A stretch of 64,000 bases of DNA from positions 21,514-85,513 of the forward strand of contig JAKSPC010000006.1 of NCBI GenBank assembly GCA_024405155.1, read 5' to 3'. The stretch is from Lachnospiraceae bacterium (GTDB taxonomy: Bacteria > Bacillota > Clostridia > Lachnospirales > Lachnospiraceae). Below are positions 8,979 to 18,792 of this stretch, one piece after another. Position 1 is the first letter of the stretch. Each line of letters opens with the position of its first letter. The position numbers and the translations under genes are program-made. The notes beneath the pieces are model-generated. The model did not search any database. It worked only from the letters and a program-made list of their open reading frames with translations, and was not told the origin of the DNA.

Positions 8979-9311
8979 TTACCTCTGATTCCTCAGCGTA
9001 TTTTCCAGCTTCATTTTCGCGCTGGCAACGTCATGCCTCGCCGCGTAAAGTTCTTTTTCCAGTTCTTCGCACTTTTTGCGAAGTTCCGCCGCTTCATCCT
9101 TCATCTTGAAGTAATCGTCGGCAATATTCAGATTCAGAAGGAGTGCCTTGTAATCCGCGTCCAGATTCCGGTAGCCGGCCGAAGTCTTCACTTCCGCCAT
9201 CTTCGTGTTGAGGTATCCGGAGATCTTCTGGATATAATCGGTATCTTCCCCTGCCAGATTGTAGATCTTGCCGTCGATGAGTACGTCTGTTCCTCTTTCC
9301 TTTCCGGTCAT
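8979..9311 (-). CDS. zapA: Cell division protein ZapA
   Basis: 110 aa small protein with the ZapA N-terminal fold (VLIDGKIYNLAGE, then YIQKISGYLNTKM) and a long C-terminal coiled coil rich in Glu, Lys and Leu. Known: ZapA binds and bundles FtsZ at the division ring. Placement just after ruvB and before the U32 gene fits many Clostridia. The start has GGAGAGGAG closely upstream. Confidence 0.88.
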   Translation of the reverse strand: MTGKERGTDVLIDGKIYNLAGEDTDYIQKISGYLNTKMAEVKTSAGYRNLDADYKALLLNLNIADDYFKMKDEAAELRKKCEELEKELYAARHDVASAKMKLENTLRNQR

Positions 9312-9325
9312 AGCTCCTCTCCTTT

Positions 9326-10342
<1,017 letters not shown>

Positions 10343-10377
10343 AAAAGAATCCTCTCCGTGCACGTCCGCACGCAGGT

Positions 10378-10438
10378 ATTATACCACAAAACAGACGGCA
10401 AAGTCTTTTATTTCTTGTATTTAAAGTCTTTTATTTCT
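10378..10438 (-). promoter_or_regulatory. ruvB promoter with two 16-bp direct repeats
   Basis: On the minus strand an extended -10 (TGGTATAAT; TATAAT at 10378-10383) lies upstream of ruvB. Two identical 16-mers, AGAAATAAAAGACTTT on minus, occupy 10423-10438 and 10400-10415, 23 bp apart, and the nearer one reaches the -35 position. They look like a paired regulator or activator site. No LexA-type box was seen. Confidence 0.6.
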
Positions 10439-10469
10439 CCTGACATTATCGTATTCTCCCGTTCCTTTG

Positions 10470-12020
10470 TTATTTTGTTATTTTGTTGATTCTATGCAAT
10501 CCCTCGGGATCTGAGTAAAGCGATCCCGGAATGATTCCATTCAGATCATTTTTGATGTATGTTTCGATTACATCATGATCCACTCCGATACATGAACAAT
10601 CATCAGCCGTCTTTTTTATTATATCTTTATTTGCCGTCAGCAAATAATACTCTGAACCGGTAACGGAATATACTTTGTTTTCGTCTATAGGTTCTTCCCC
10701 TATCATTACGGATCTTATCCGACTGTTAGTGTTTTCTTTCCAGGGAACCGATGCATCAATTGTAAATGTCATTCCCGATACTGCCGGACCGGCAGGGGTA
10801 TAAGCGGGATAATTTCTCAGATTATATTCCAAAACTTCAATGATCTGCCGGCCGCTCAGTTCTGTGGTATATACCTTAAGGTTCCATGGATACAGATTAC
10901 ATATGTCAAGTCTGGTAACCGTTCCCGGAAACAGCCCCACCCTGGCACTGTCAAAATTCAGAATTGCAATGTCTGTTTTTCCGGCCGCACGAAACGCATC
11001 CGCAAGAAGATCCGTGGAATTGTATTCAATACAATCTACATACTGAGGAAATGTCATCGGATCATAAACGCATAATGTACATTCCGATTCTCCTACTTTC
11101 ACCAGGTACGGCTGCATTGTCTCATCACATTGTTTCACGAACCTGTTACAGGCGTCCCTGACCATTGCAGCACTTTTCAATACAGGATCCTTCATTTCCG
11201 ATTCCAATTCATCAACGGTTTTTAATTGAAAGCTGTATCGGATCTTTTCCGATTCACAATCAAGTATGAGTTTTCCCATATACTTTAGGCCTGTACCGGT
11301 TTCATACACAGGAACACTTTTTCCTTCCCTGTCCCTGTATGATAAAATCCGTTCTTCTGCATCATTTACAGCATGGTCATGGGCATTCAGATATACGTCT
11401 ATCCCTGCATTATTCTCTATGATTGCTTTTACATCATGTCCGGTATGTCCGACTGCTATGATATAATCCGCTCCTTCCTCCGTGGCGTCGGCGATTGCTT
11501 TCTGCACCTTTTTCATATACGCATCTTCTGTTTTTTCATATTCTATCCCGATCAGCGCAATATGATGCCTGCCAACCTCCAGAACTTTGTATGCCTCATA
11601 TGGAAATTCTTTTTCACCTGTGCCGGTCCCGATAAAGTTACAGGTGATCCATTCAAAACCGGCACTGTTTGCGTTTTCAACGAATGCATCCATTCCATAA
11701 TCATAATCATGATTTCCGGGAACAGCATAATCATATCCTGCTGCATTCATAAGCCGGATCATCGTTGCTCCCTTATCTGACGCTCCCGCAGGATTTCCCT
11801 GAACGAAATCTCCTCCGTCAACAAGAACTATATTGATTCCGTTACCTTTTAAGGTTTCTTTATATGCAGCTATTGTCGGGTAATTCGCGTAACTGCAATG
11901 GACATCGTTTGTATATAGTATTGTTAGCGAAGACTCGTTGTTTTGCTTTTCTGAACAGGCACAAAAGAGTCCCGATGAAAATACCAGGCATGCCGCAATA
12001 ATCAGTACTTCTCTCAACAT
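10470..12020 (-). CDS. 5'-nucleotidase / UshA-family metallophosphoesterase, secreted lipoprotein
   Basis: 516 aa. The N-terminus is a lipoprotein signal (hydrophobic run ending LFCAC, Cys at about 22). The metallophosphatase part has TILYTNDVHC, DGGDFVQGNP, PGNHDYDYG and GHTGHD; the C-terminal nucleotidase part includes YNSTDLLADA. Known: these enzymes release phosphate from nucleotides or related esters outside the membrane. The gene is visibly AT-richer than its neighbours and sits between ruvB and ruvA, suggesting later insertion. It follows a 56-aa ORF by 23 bp, probably as one transcript. Confidence 0.88.
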   Translation of the reverse strand: MLREVLIIAACLVFSSGLFCACSEKQNNESSLTILYTNDVHCSYANYPTIAAYKETLKGNGINIVLVDGGDFVQGNPAGASDKGATMIRLMNAAGYDYAVPGNHDYDYGMDAFVENANSAGFEWITCNFIGTGTGEKEFPYEAYKVLEVGRHHIALIGIEYEKTEDAYMKKVQKAIADATEEGADYIIAVGHTGHDVKAIIENNAGIDVYLNAHDHAVNDAEERILSYRDREGKSVPVYETGTGLKYMGKLILDCESEKIRYSFQLKTVDELESEMKDPVLKSAAMVRDACNRFVKQCDETMQPYLVKVGESECTLCVYDPMTFPQYVDCIEYNSTDLLADAFRAAGKTDIAILNFDSARVGLFPGTVTRLDICNLYPWNLKVYTTELSGRQIIEVLEYNLRNYPAYTPAGPAVSGMTFTIDASVPWKENTNSRIRSVMIGEEPIDENKVYSVTGSEYYLLTANKDIIKKTADDCSCIGVDHDVIETYIKNDLNGIIPGSLYSDPEGLHRINKITK

Positions 12021-12043
12021 TCACCGATCCCCTACATCTTTGA

Positions 12044-12214
12044 TCATTTTTTTTCGCGCTTTATGATATCCAGGTTGCCGGGATCGTCGAAAATGACGGC
12101 ACCGTCAAGCGGGAGTTTTTCGCCTTCGCCATATTGAGCAAGGGGATCTTCCTTTTTGCGTGCGAGTTCCTGAAGATATTTCAAGAGTTCCGGATCATTT
12201 CTGTTATCTGACAT
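12044..12214 (-). CDS. Small acidic/charged protein of unknown function (56 aa)
   Basis: An ATG at 12214 preceded by AGGAGG eight bases upstream opens a 56-codon frame ending TGA at 12044. The product begins MSDNRNDPELLKYLQELARK and is highly charged, with a C-terminal stretch of Lys and Glu. I do not recognise it. The strong ribosome site and the short gap to the nucleotidase gene argue it is real and co-transcribed. Confidence 0.6.
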   Translation of the reverse strand: MSDNRNDPELLKYLQELARKKEDPLAQYGEGEKLPLDGAVIFDDPGNLDIIKREKK

Positions 12215-12250
12215 TTCTTTTCCTCCTGTCCTGATTTAATATAATGTAAA

Positions 12251-12520
12251 ACCGGCATGTGAGCCTCTGGGCGGTTTGAACCGTTTCCGGCTCACATAAA
12301 TACTCAATGAATTTCTGCCGATTTGAACCTTTGGGGCCCTTACCCCCGTTCCGGCTCACATTGTTCTCGAAAATCCTACTGAAATTGTTCCAAAATAGTT
12401 TACATAACTTTTACCATGTGAGCCGGACGGCGTCAAATCATGCCAGCGGCTCACATGCGAGTTTTTGACCTTTTTCAGCGTGTGAGCCGGAGCGGCCATA
12501 ATGTGCTCTGCGGCTCACAT
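12251..12520 (+). repeat. 270-bp phased nonamer/hairpin element, copy A
   Basis: Inverted nonamers ATGTGAGCC / GGCTCACAT lie at 12257, 12289, 12321 (degenerate ATTTGAACC), 12353, 12416, 12448, 12480 and 12512: steps of 32 bp with one of 63. They form four hairpins of 41 bp in two pairs, around a centre with AGTTTACATAACT (12397-12409). Some loops have inner stems, e.g. CGGTT/AACCG. The element fills the gap between the YprB-like gene and the 56-aa ORF. No protein-coding frame is supported here. Confidence 0.95.
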
Positions 12521-12596
12521 TACAGTTTCTAACAGGTCAGGCTGGTGGTTGATGTGAGAAAACCGACATCGAAAGGAACAAAAAGGGCGCGATGAT

Positions 12597-13745
12597 CTAC
12601 AATGCTGCCAGCAGCAGCTCTTTCCATTTTTCGCCGTCGGCCAGGGCTTCTTCGGTAAGTTCCGCATACCGGGTGCCGTCCTTGGTCTCATGAAAGACCG
12701 GCACAAAGACCGGCGCAGGCTCCTGGAAGAACCGCCCCTCTTTTCTGGTATAACAGGTGGCAGCCGTCGCTTTCACCCGGTGATCTGCCGGAACGAAGGA
12801 GGCCAGGGACTTGTGAACGGCCCGGTCTTCCGCCGGCAGGTAGTAGTAGTTTTTATAGTCAACGAAATAGTAACGGAGCTCGCCGCAATAGATATCCAGG
12901 CAAAGTTCCAGAAGCAGCGGATCCTCGCCGGATGCGGAAACGGTCATGCCCGGTCTTTCCTTGTAGAGCTCCTTCGGAAGGGACGTGCGGAGCTTAAACT
13001 TCACGTCCAGCACCAGGCCGCTCTTTCCCTTCACCTTCGGCACTTCGATCACTTCCGCGCTGAGGAAATCAAAGTCTCCGTCCTTTAACAGCCGGTAGCC
13101 GTACAGTTCCATGACCTTCGGCATGTCCGCCACGTCTTCCGCATTATGCAGAAGAAGGCATTTCAGGCAGTTCTCTTTCAGTTCGTCGTTTAATTCGTTA
13201 TCCTCACAGCCGCCCTTCAGGATGTTTTTAAGGCGCAGGAACTCTTCGTACACGTAGATGAGCTCGCCGCCGTCATAGGTGTCCTCCCGGCAGATGCCGC
13301 ACAGCTTTTCCACGGTCTTTAACCGCATGTTGGGCGTGCCCATGATCTCCTTGCAGGGCTTTATGAACCGGTACAGATCAAAACTGATGGTATTCTGAAA
13401 AATGTCTCCCAGTCCGTACTGGGTCCCCACGGACTTAAGGTAGGGGATGTCGAACGTATCGCCGTTGTAGGAAACGAGGATGGGCCTGCCGGCAGACGCC
13501 CGGGAATTCACCAGGTCTTTAAAAGATCTGAGCACCACCATCTCCTCACCGGGCGTTTCGGCAAAGAACTGCCGAAGCACCCAGCCGCCGTCCTCAAAAG
13601 TGGCCGTGCCGATAAGATAAAGCTGAGAGCTCCCTGCCTTAAGCCCCGTGGTCTCGATGTCAAAAAACACGATCCTCTCTTTCGGGCCGACAAGGGAAAA
13701 ATCAAAAGCGGATTCTGTTGTGATCTTCTGTTCTGTTTTTATCAT
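12597..13745 (-). CDS. YprB-like RNase H-fold exonuclease
   Basis: 382 aa. The DEDD nuclease core is visible: FFDIETTG near residue 30, LVSYNGDTFDIPYL, and HNAEDVADM. This matches the YprB ribonuclease H-like domain. The substrate is unknown; related proteins act on nucleic acid 3' ends. It lies 5 bp from ApbE, so the two are co-transcribed with ruvA. The C-terminal half has no recognisable domain. Confidence 0.8.
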   Translation of the reverse strand: MIKTEQKITTESAFDFSLVGPKERIVFFDIETTGLKAGSSQLYLIGTATFEDGGWVLRQFFAETPGEEMVVLRSFKDLVNSRASAGRPILVSYNGDTFDIPYLKSVGTQYGLGDIFQNTISFDLYRFIKPCKEIMGTPNMRLKTVEKLCGICREDTYDGGELIYVYEEFLRLKNILKGGCEDNELNDELKENCLKCLLLHNAEDVADMPKVMELYGYRLLKDGDFDFLSAEVIEVPKVKGKSGLVLDVKFKLRTSLPKELYKERPGMTVSASGEDPLLLELCLDIYCGELRYYFVDYKNYYYLPAEDRAVHKSLASFVPADHRVKATAATCYTRKEGRFFQEPAPVFVPVFHETKDGTRYAELTEEALADGEKWKELLLAAL

Positions 13746-13749
13746 AATA

Positions 13750-14748
13750 TTATTCTTCTATGTAGAACGCCTTATAATCCGTCTGGTGCGCGGCATTCCA
13801 GGCGGAAAGCATGGTCTCTGCCTTATCCCGTCCGAGGACCAGGGCTGCCGTGGCCAGACAGTCGCAGACGAAGGAGGACGGGCCGGAAACGGTGACGCTT
13901 GCAAGGCCCGATCTTGCCGGATAGCCGGTGTCGGGATCCAGGATGTGATGATACCGAACGCCGTCTGCTTCAAAATACCGCTCGTAGGTGCCTGCGGTGA
14001 CCACGGAAATGTCATCCGCTTCCAGAGCCGTCACGGCTGCCTCTTTCCCGGAAGGGTCTTTTACGCCGATGCGAAACGGCGTGCCGTCCGCATTCTTACC
14101 CACGGTCTGTATGTTGCCGCCCAGGTCGATGATGGCGGAAGTGACGCCCGCGCTCACCAGCTCTTCCTTCATCCGGTCGGCGATATAGCCTTTTGCAAAA
14201 GCGCCGGGTTCTATTTTCGTTTCTTCATTTCCTGCGGCGAAATAAGCCTCTCCGCCCGAAACTTCTGCCCCGCTGATCTCCCAGGAGGCATTTTGGCTTT
14301 TATGAAGAGCGTCTGCCACTTCTGATACCTCGGGGACCGTGGTGCGGTTTTTGATGTCCCACAGTTTTGTGAGGGGACGGATGCCGGGCCAGAGGGCGCC
14401 GCCGGTAAACGTTTCCATCTCTTTTGCCTGCGCCAGCATGTCCGCGGTCTCGGCGGAAATCCGTACTTGCGCTTCACTTCTGTGATTGATGTTCCAGATG
14501 TCGGAGCCTTCCCGGTTGGCGTCAAGAAGGTCGTCGTATCTGCGGAGCACCATGGCGGCACGGTCTGCCGCTTCGGAAAGATCGCCGTCCCCGGCGTATA
14601 CGGTAATGGCACAGAAGGTATCCAACGCGTAGACGTCTTTTATCACCGGCTCTGCCCGGTGCGTGCGCAGAGCAAAAAAAGCACCGGCAGCAATCACTGC
14701 CGCCGATGCGATGCCTATTCCGATGATCTTCTTTACGCTGTCTTTCAT
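13750..14748 (-). CDS. apbE: FAD:protein FMN transferase, membrane-anchored
   Basis: ApbE family, about 332 aa: AGAFAKGYIADRM in the form PGAFAKGYIAD, then DLGGNIQTVG, and YHHILDPDTGYP with TAGTYERYF. Known: it attaches FMN by a phosphoester bond to Thr/Ser of target proteins outside the membrane and uses FAD and Mg. A TTG at 14787 would extend the frame by 13 residues; I prefer the ATG at 14748, which places a clean N-terminal transmembrane anchor right after MKDSVKK. No strong ribosome site marks either start. Its flavoprotein target is not in the window. Confidence 0.85.
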   Translation of the reverse strand: MKDSVKKIIGIGIASAAVIAAGAFFALRTHRAEPVIKDVYALDTFCAITVYAGDGDLSEAADRAAMVLRRYDDLLDANREGSDIWNINHRSEAQVRISAETADMLAQAKEMETFTGGALWPGIRPLTKLWDIKNRTTVPEVSEVADALHKSQNASWEISGAEVSGGEAYFAAGNEETKIEPGAFAKGYIADRMKEELVSAGVTSAIIDLGGNIQTVGKNADGTPFRIGVKDPSGKEAAVTALEADDISVVTAGTYERYFEADGVRYHHILDPDTGYPARSGLASVTVSGPSSFVCDCLATAALVLGRDKAETMLSAWNAAHQTDYKAFYIEE

Positions 14749-14798
14749 AGTGACAAAAATGCCGTTCCCCCGCGTTTCGCCGGTCAAGTCCGGGACGA

Positions 14799-15419
14799 TC
14801 AGCGTATGGCCTTCAGAGCCGCTTTCAGAAGTTCTTCCGTGGTCATGCCTTCCTGAAGCGGAACGGCGCCTACGGCCCGGCCGGCTTCCATGCGGCTGTA
14901 GCCCAGCATGGTCAGCGCGTCGATGGCTTCGGCCACGGGGCCTTCGCCCATGGGGGAGGCAGCACCCGCGCTCTCGAAAATGACCGCCGTGGGATCACTG
15001 TATCCCGCTTCCTTGCTGAGTTTGTCACGAAGATCCAGGATCACCCGCTCTGCCGTCTTCTTGCCGATGCCGGGAGCCTGGCTGATGGATTTGGCGTCTC
15101 CGGTCATAATGGCCATGCGCAGGTCGGAGGGCTTCAGCACGCTTAAGATGCCCAGAGCTCCCTTGGGGCCGATGCCGTTCACGGAAATGAGCTGAATGAA
15201 CATCTCCCTGTCTTCCCTTGTGAGGAAGCCGAACAGGCTCTGACCGTCCTCTTTCACGCTGAAATAGGTGTGGATCTTCACTTCCACACCCAGACCGGGC
15301 AGTGACGGCAATACGGAGGAAGGTACGCTGATCTCATACCCCACGCCCGCGGCCTCCACCACGATGGTGCCGGTCCCTATATTCAGTTCCTCCAGAGTTC
15401 CTTTGATATATGCGTACAT
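14799..15419 (-). CDS. ruvA: Holliday junction branch migration protein RuvA
   Basis: 206 aa. It begins MYAYIKGTLEEL; GVGYEI and FLTREDREMF fit the OB-fold domain, and VNGIGPKGAL and APGIGKKTAERV are the two helix-hairpin-helix motifs. The C-terminal domain III (TMLGYSRMEAGRAV) would contact RuvB. Normally directly followed by ruvB; here ApbE, the YprB-like nuclease, a repeat element, a small ORF and a nucleotidase separate them. Confidence 0.94.
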   Translation of the reverse strand: MYAYIKGTLEELNIGTGTIVVEAAGVGYEISVPSSVLPSLPGLGVEVKIHTYFSVKEDGQSLFGFLTREDREMFIQLISVNGIGPKGALGILSVLKPSDLRMAIMTGDAKSISQAPGIGKKTAERVILDLRDKLSKEAGYSDPTAVIFESAGAASPMGEGPVAEAIDALTMLGYSRMEAGRAVGAVPLQEGMTTEELLKAALKAIR

Positions 15420-15431
15420 AACGTCTCCTGC

Positions 15432-16982
15432 TCAATATGACGGTACGGGAGTGGGTCTTACGGGATCGAAGATCTTTGAGGTATCGTCCCACAGATCCGT
15501 AAATCTGCCTTTGTTCTCCGTCATCTCATACCAGAAATTGTAGCCGTCCAGGGCGCGCCGGCCGGTGCGCAGGCTGTGGCTTCCCACCTGCACCCAGGTC
15601 TTTGCGGAATCCACGTTGCAGAAATACCGGAACCCCAGATCGTAGAGATAATTGAACTTTTCCCGGCATCCGGCCTTCGCCTGATTATCCGCTTCGTAGC
15701 CTCTCCAGTCGCCGATATCCGCGCCTTTGGGGTAGATCAGGATATCCGCGTCCTTCCCGGTGGCCTCTTTGATGAGGCTGTTCACGTTGCGGTCCCACTT
15801 GTCGGAATCTTCCTTCAGCGCGCCCACGCTCATGGCACCCATGTCACGGTGGCCCCAGGAATGGGATCCCAGGTCGTAACCGTCCTCGTACAGTGCCCTC
15901 AGCACCTTCACGGCCTCCTTCCGTTCCGCTTCCACGTCGTGGCCGCCTTCCACCTTGTGTTCCTTGTAGTTTTCGGGAAGATAGGTCTCGTCGGTGCGGT
16001 AGCCCAGCACGCCGTTATAGCCGGTGAATACCAGACAGGCCTTGTGCCCGTGATAGGAAAAATCCGGATGCTCATCGATGAATTTATCCAGAATGGGAAC
16101 CAGGTCGTAGTCGCCCGTGGACTCGTTCCCTTCTTTGTCCGTATAGTGCAGCGTGGGCCTTCCGTCCTCGCCGATGATCATCTTATCGGCAAAGCCGTCT
16201 CCCTTCATGTACTCGTAATAGCACACGTCGTCCTCGCTCATGACGAAAGCCTTCTTGCCGGGAGGCAGCATGATGTCGCCTTCCACCATCTTTTCGGTAC
16301 CGTCGTCCTGCTTCTCCATGTGTCCCATGTCGTGGAGGGAAATGAGCACGTACCCCCGCTCATACATGGAAGCAAGGATCGCCTTGAATTCCGGGATGGA
16401 GGTCATCAGGGAATTGTAGCCTCCGGGATTGGAGCTTTTCGTAAAGGCATATTCCGCATCCACGGGAAGGATGTGGAAGAAAATGTGCGTCACGTCATGC
16501 GGGTCGAAACGGACCAGCGTGGACTTTGTCTCTTCTGTCGAAGCAATGAATGACTTTACGTCTTCCCGCTCCATAAGCTCTGTGTCGCTCTTTGCAAGCT
16601 CCAGGGCTCCGTCATAGTCGTACTGCGCCGCCAGAAGGCCTGCCGCCTGAAGGAGCGCTTCCGCTTTTGCCGCCGCAGCCTCGGTGGTGGGTTCCTCCGT
16701 GGTGGTCTCTTCCGTGGAAACGGTCTCTGCCGGAGTGCTTTCCGCGCTTCCGCCCTTATTCATCAGTTTTTTCGCAAGGAAAAATGCCCCCACGATCACC
16801 AGAGCGGCGATCACAAAGGCGATCAGCAGCTGAATGCCCGTATTGTTCTTTTTCCTGCGGCGCCTTTTGGAAGCGCGTGCCCGGGTGGACGCGCTGCCGT
16901 CCGCCGCTCTGCGTGCAGAACGGGTGGTCTCATATCGTGCACGGCTCTGCCGCGCTCTTTCTCTTCTCTCTTCGGGGGTCAA
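15432..16982 (-). CDS. Membrane-anchored polysaccharide deacetylase-like protein
   Basis: 516 aa. A very basic N-terminal tail (about 45 residues, Arg/Lys rich) precedes one transmembrane helix (about 50-70), then a Thr/Glu/Pro linker, then an extracytoplasmic domain. GSHSWGHRDMG resembles the SHTxxH metal motif of NodB-type deacetylases, and YDLGFRYFCNVD resembles their C-terminal strand. The domain call is moderate, since other NodB motifs are not clear. It is likely a wall-modifying enzyme; substrate unknown. It lies 12 bp upstream of ruvA. Confidence 0.65.
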   Translation of the reverse strand: MTPEERRERARQSRARYETTRSARRAADGSASTRARASKRRRRKKNNTGIQLLIAFVIAALVIVGAFFLAKKLMNKGGSAESTPAETVSTEETTTEEPTTEAAAAKAEALLQAAGLLAAQYDYDGALELAKSDTELMEREDVKSFIASTEETKSTLVRFDPHDVTHIFFHILPVDAEYAFTKSSNPGGYNSLMTSIPEFKAILASMYERGYVLISLHDMGHMEKQDDGTEKMVEGDIMLPPGKKAFVMSEDDVCYYEYMKGDGFADKMIIGEDGRPTLHYTDKEGNESTGDYDLVPILDKFIDEHPDFSYHGHKACLVFTGYNGVLGYRTDETYLPENYKEHKVEGGHDVEAERKEAVKVLRALYEDGYDLGSHSWGHRDMGAMSVGALKEDSDKWDRNVNSLIKEATGKDADILIYPKGADIGDWRGYEADNQAKAGCREKFNYLYDLGFRYFCNVDSAKTWVQVGSHSLRTGRRALDGYNFWYEMTENKGRFTDLWDDTSKIFDPVRPTPVPSY

Positions 16983-17078
16983 GCTGCTTCCTCCTGTTCA
17001 AAACGGTAACGGTGCGGTGCACCGGCCATGTGAAATAATCACCAAAACTACATGGTTCAATTTTAGCACATCTGCTTC

Positions 17079-17150
17079 TTGAATTCCATCCGCTTTCGGT
17101 TTACAATTACTTTAATATTTTAAAGTCCGAAAATTTTACAGTTGTAAAAT
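17079..17150 (+). promoter_or_regulatory. yerC promoter and palindromic operator
   Basis: A promoter with -35 TTGAAT (17079-17084), a 17-bp spacer and -10 TACAAT (17102-17107) faces yerC. Downstream, ATTTTACA-GT-TGTAAAAT (17133-17150) is a perfect 8-bp palindrome directly before the AAAGGAG ribosome site. Its position suggests an operator, perhaps for YerC itself. Confidence 0.6.
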
Positions 17151-17165
17151 CCGAAAGGAGACCAT

Positions 17166-17465
17166 ATGAATTCCAAAATCAAGACCGATTCCGTAGAAGC
17201 CCTGTTTGATGCCGTACTTACCTTAAAGACCAAGGAAGACTGCTACAAGTTCTTCGAGGACGTATGCACCATCAAGGAGCTCCTGGCCATGGCACAGCGC
17301 TACGAAGTGGCAAAGCTTCTGACCAAGAAGATGACCTATCTGGACATCGCGGAAAAGACCGGCGCTTCCACCGCCACGATAAGCCGCGTGAACCGTTCTC
17401 TGGAATACGGTGCCGACGGGTACCAGATGGTGTTCGAGCGCCTGGGGATCACGAAAAAAGACTGA
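17166..17465 (+). CDS. yerC: YerC/YecD family TrpR-like transcriptional regulator
   Basis: 99 aa. The middle (CTIKELLAMAQRYEVAKLL) and the helix-turn-helix (MTYLDIAEKTGASTATISRV) match the TrpR-related YerC family of Firmicutes. Ligand and targets are not known to me. It is the only plus-strand gene in the first 58 kb and runs toward rmuC, ending 8 bp from it. AAAGGAG is 5 bases before the ATG. It is possibly self-regulated through the palindrome upstream. Confidence 0.88.
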   Translation: MNSKIKTDSVEALFDAVLTLKTKEDCYKFFEDVCTIKELLAMAQRYEVAKLLTKKMTYLDIAEKTGASTATISRVNRSLEYGADGYQMVFERLGITKKD

Positions 17466-17472
17466 TCCCGGT

Positions 17473-18792
17473 TTACATCTCTGTTTCGGATATCCCCAGA
17501 AGCTCTTTTGCCTCCAGGGGATCCAGTTCCTCCACGGAAGAAAGCTTCCGGTTGATGATCTCTGTCCGGTGTTTCAGCTCGCCGTTGGCCTTTTTGGCCA
17601 GGTCGATCCTGTCACCGGCTTTTTCTATGAGTTCACTTAACGTGCCGTACTGCGTCTTGATGGCCGAAAGCAGCTTTAAGATGTTCTGACTGTCCTTGTT
17701 GACCGCCATGTACCGGAAACCGATGGCCAGGGAATTAAGGAGTGCCGCAATGGTAGTGGGTCCCGTGACCACCACGTGATCCTCCTTCTGCAGCGTCTCC
17801 ACCAGGCCGGGGATGCGCAGCACCTCCGCGTAAAGCCCCTCGGTGGGCAGGAACATGATGCCGAAATCCGTGGTATGGGGCGGATCCAGATATTTGTCAC
17901 GGATGTCGCGTGCTTCCTGACGGATCCTCTGCTCCATCTCCTTTACCGCTCTCTTTACCTCTTCCGCGTCCGCCGCTTCCGAAGCATCCACGATCCGCTC
18001 GTATATTGTGGCGGGAAACTTGGAGTCGATGGGCAGATACAGAAATCCGCCGCCGTCCTTATCCGGGATTTTCACGGCAAATTCCACCGCGTCCCGGTTC
18101 TGACCGTCGCCGGTCTTGGTCACCACGTTCTTTTCATAAAGCCCGGCGGTAAAAACGTTTGCCAGGATATTTTCCAGCTGCATCTCCCCGAAGATGCCCC
18201 TGGTCTTTACGTTGGAAAGCGTGCGGTTCAGCGCGCTCACTCCCGTCTCCAGCCGGGTGAGCTCTCCCAGAGAAACGTAGAGCTTGTTCAACTGTTCTCC
18301 CACGTTTTTAAAGCTCTGGTCCAGCCGCTCGTTAAGCCCCGTATCCAGACGCTTGTTGATGCCTTCCTGAATGTCCGTAAGCTTCTCTCTGTTCGCCTGC
18401 TGCAGTTCCTTAAGGCTCTCCTTTAAGACCGTCTCCGTCTTTTCCCGGTACTCGTCCAGCCGGTCCATCTGATCCTTCTGCATGGCAAGCATCTGACGGG
18501 ACTGCTTCTCGCTGTCGTTTTCGATCATTTCCGCAACTTCCCTGCGGTTCTTGCGGTTCTCGTCCGCATCCTGCAGAAGGCGCTTTCCGATATCCTCCCG
18601 GATCTCGCCTACCCTGCCGCTCACCATTTCGGTGATGTGATCTTCCGTATCGTCCAGAAGATTTTCCATGTCGGAGGCGATGACCTCACGGAACCGGGAA
18701 CCGGTGCGGCGTAAAAGAAGCACCAGAATAAGACCCATCATCAGAAGGATGAGTCCCAGCATGATGAAGATTATAAGTTCATTTCCCTGCAT
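17473..18792 (-). CDS. rmuC: DNA recombination protein RmuC homologue
   Basis: 439 aa. One N-terminal membrane helix, a long coiled coil (about residues 30-180), then the RmuC domain with FAVKIPDKDGG, LPIDSKFP, FLPTEGLYAEVLR and GPTTIAALLNSLAIGFR. Known: the RmuC domain is nuclease-like; loss of rmuC raises the rate of inversions at short repeats. That link is of interest in a region so rich in inverted repeats, but it is only a suggestion. It overlaps rdgB by 22 bp. Confidence 0.9.
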   Translation of the reverse strand: MQGNELIIFIMLGLILLMMGLILVLLLRRTGSRFREVIASDMENLLDDTEDHITEMVSGRVGEIREDIGKRLLQDADENRKNRREVAEMIENDSEKQSRQMLAMQKDQMDRLDEYREKTETVLKESLKELQQANREKLTDIQEGINKRLDTGLNERLDQSFKNVGEQLNKLYVSLGELTRLETGVSALNRTLSNVKTRGIFGEMQLENILANVFTAGLYEKNVVTKTGDGQNRDAVEFAVKIPDKDGGGFLYLPIDSKFPATIYERIVDASEAADAEEVKRAVKEMEQRIRQEARDIRDKYLDPPHTTDFGIMFLPTEGLYAEVLRIPGLVETLQKEDHVVVTGPTTIAALLNSLAIGFRYMAVNKDSQNILKLLSAIKTQYGTLSELIEKAGDRIDLAKKANGELKHRTEIINRKLSSVEELDPLEAKELLGISETEM

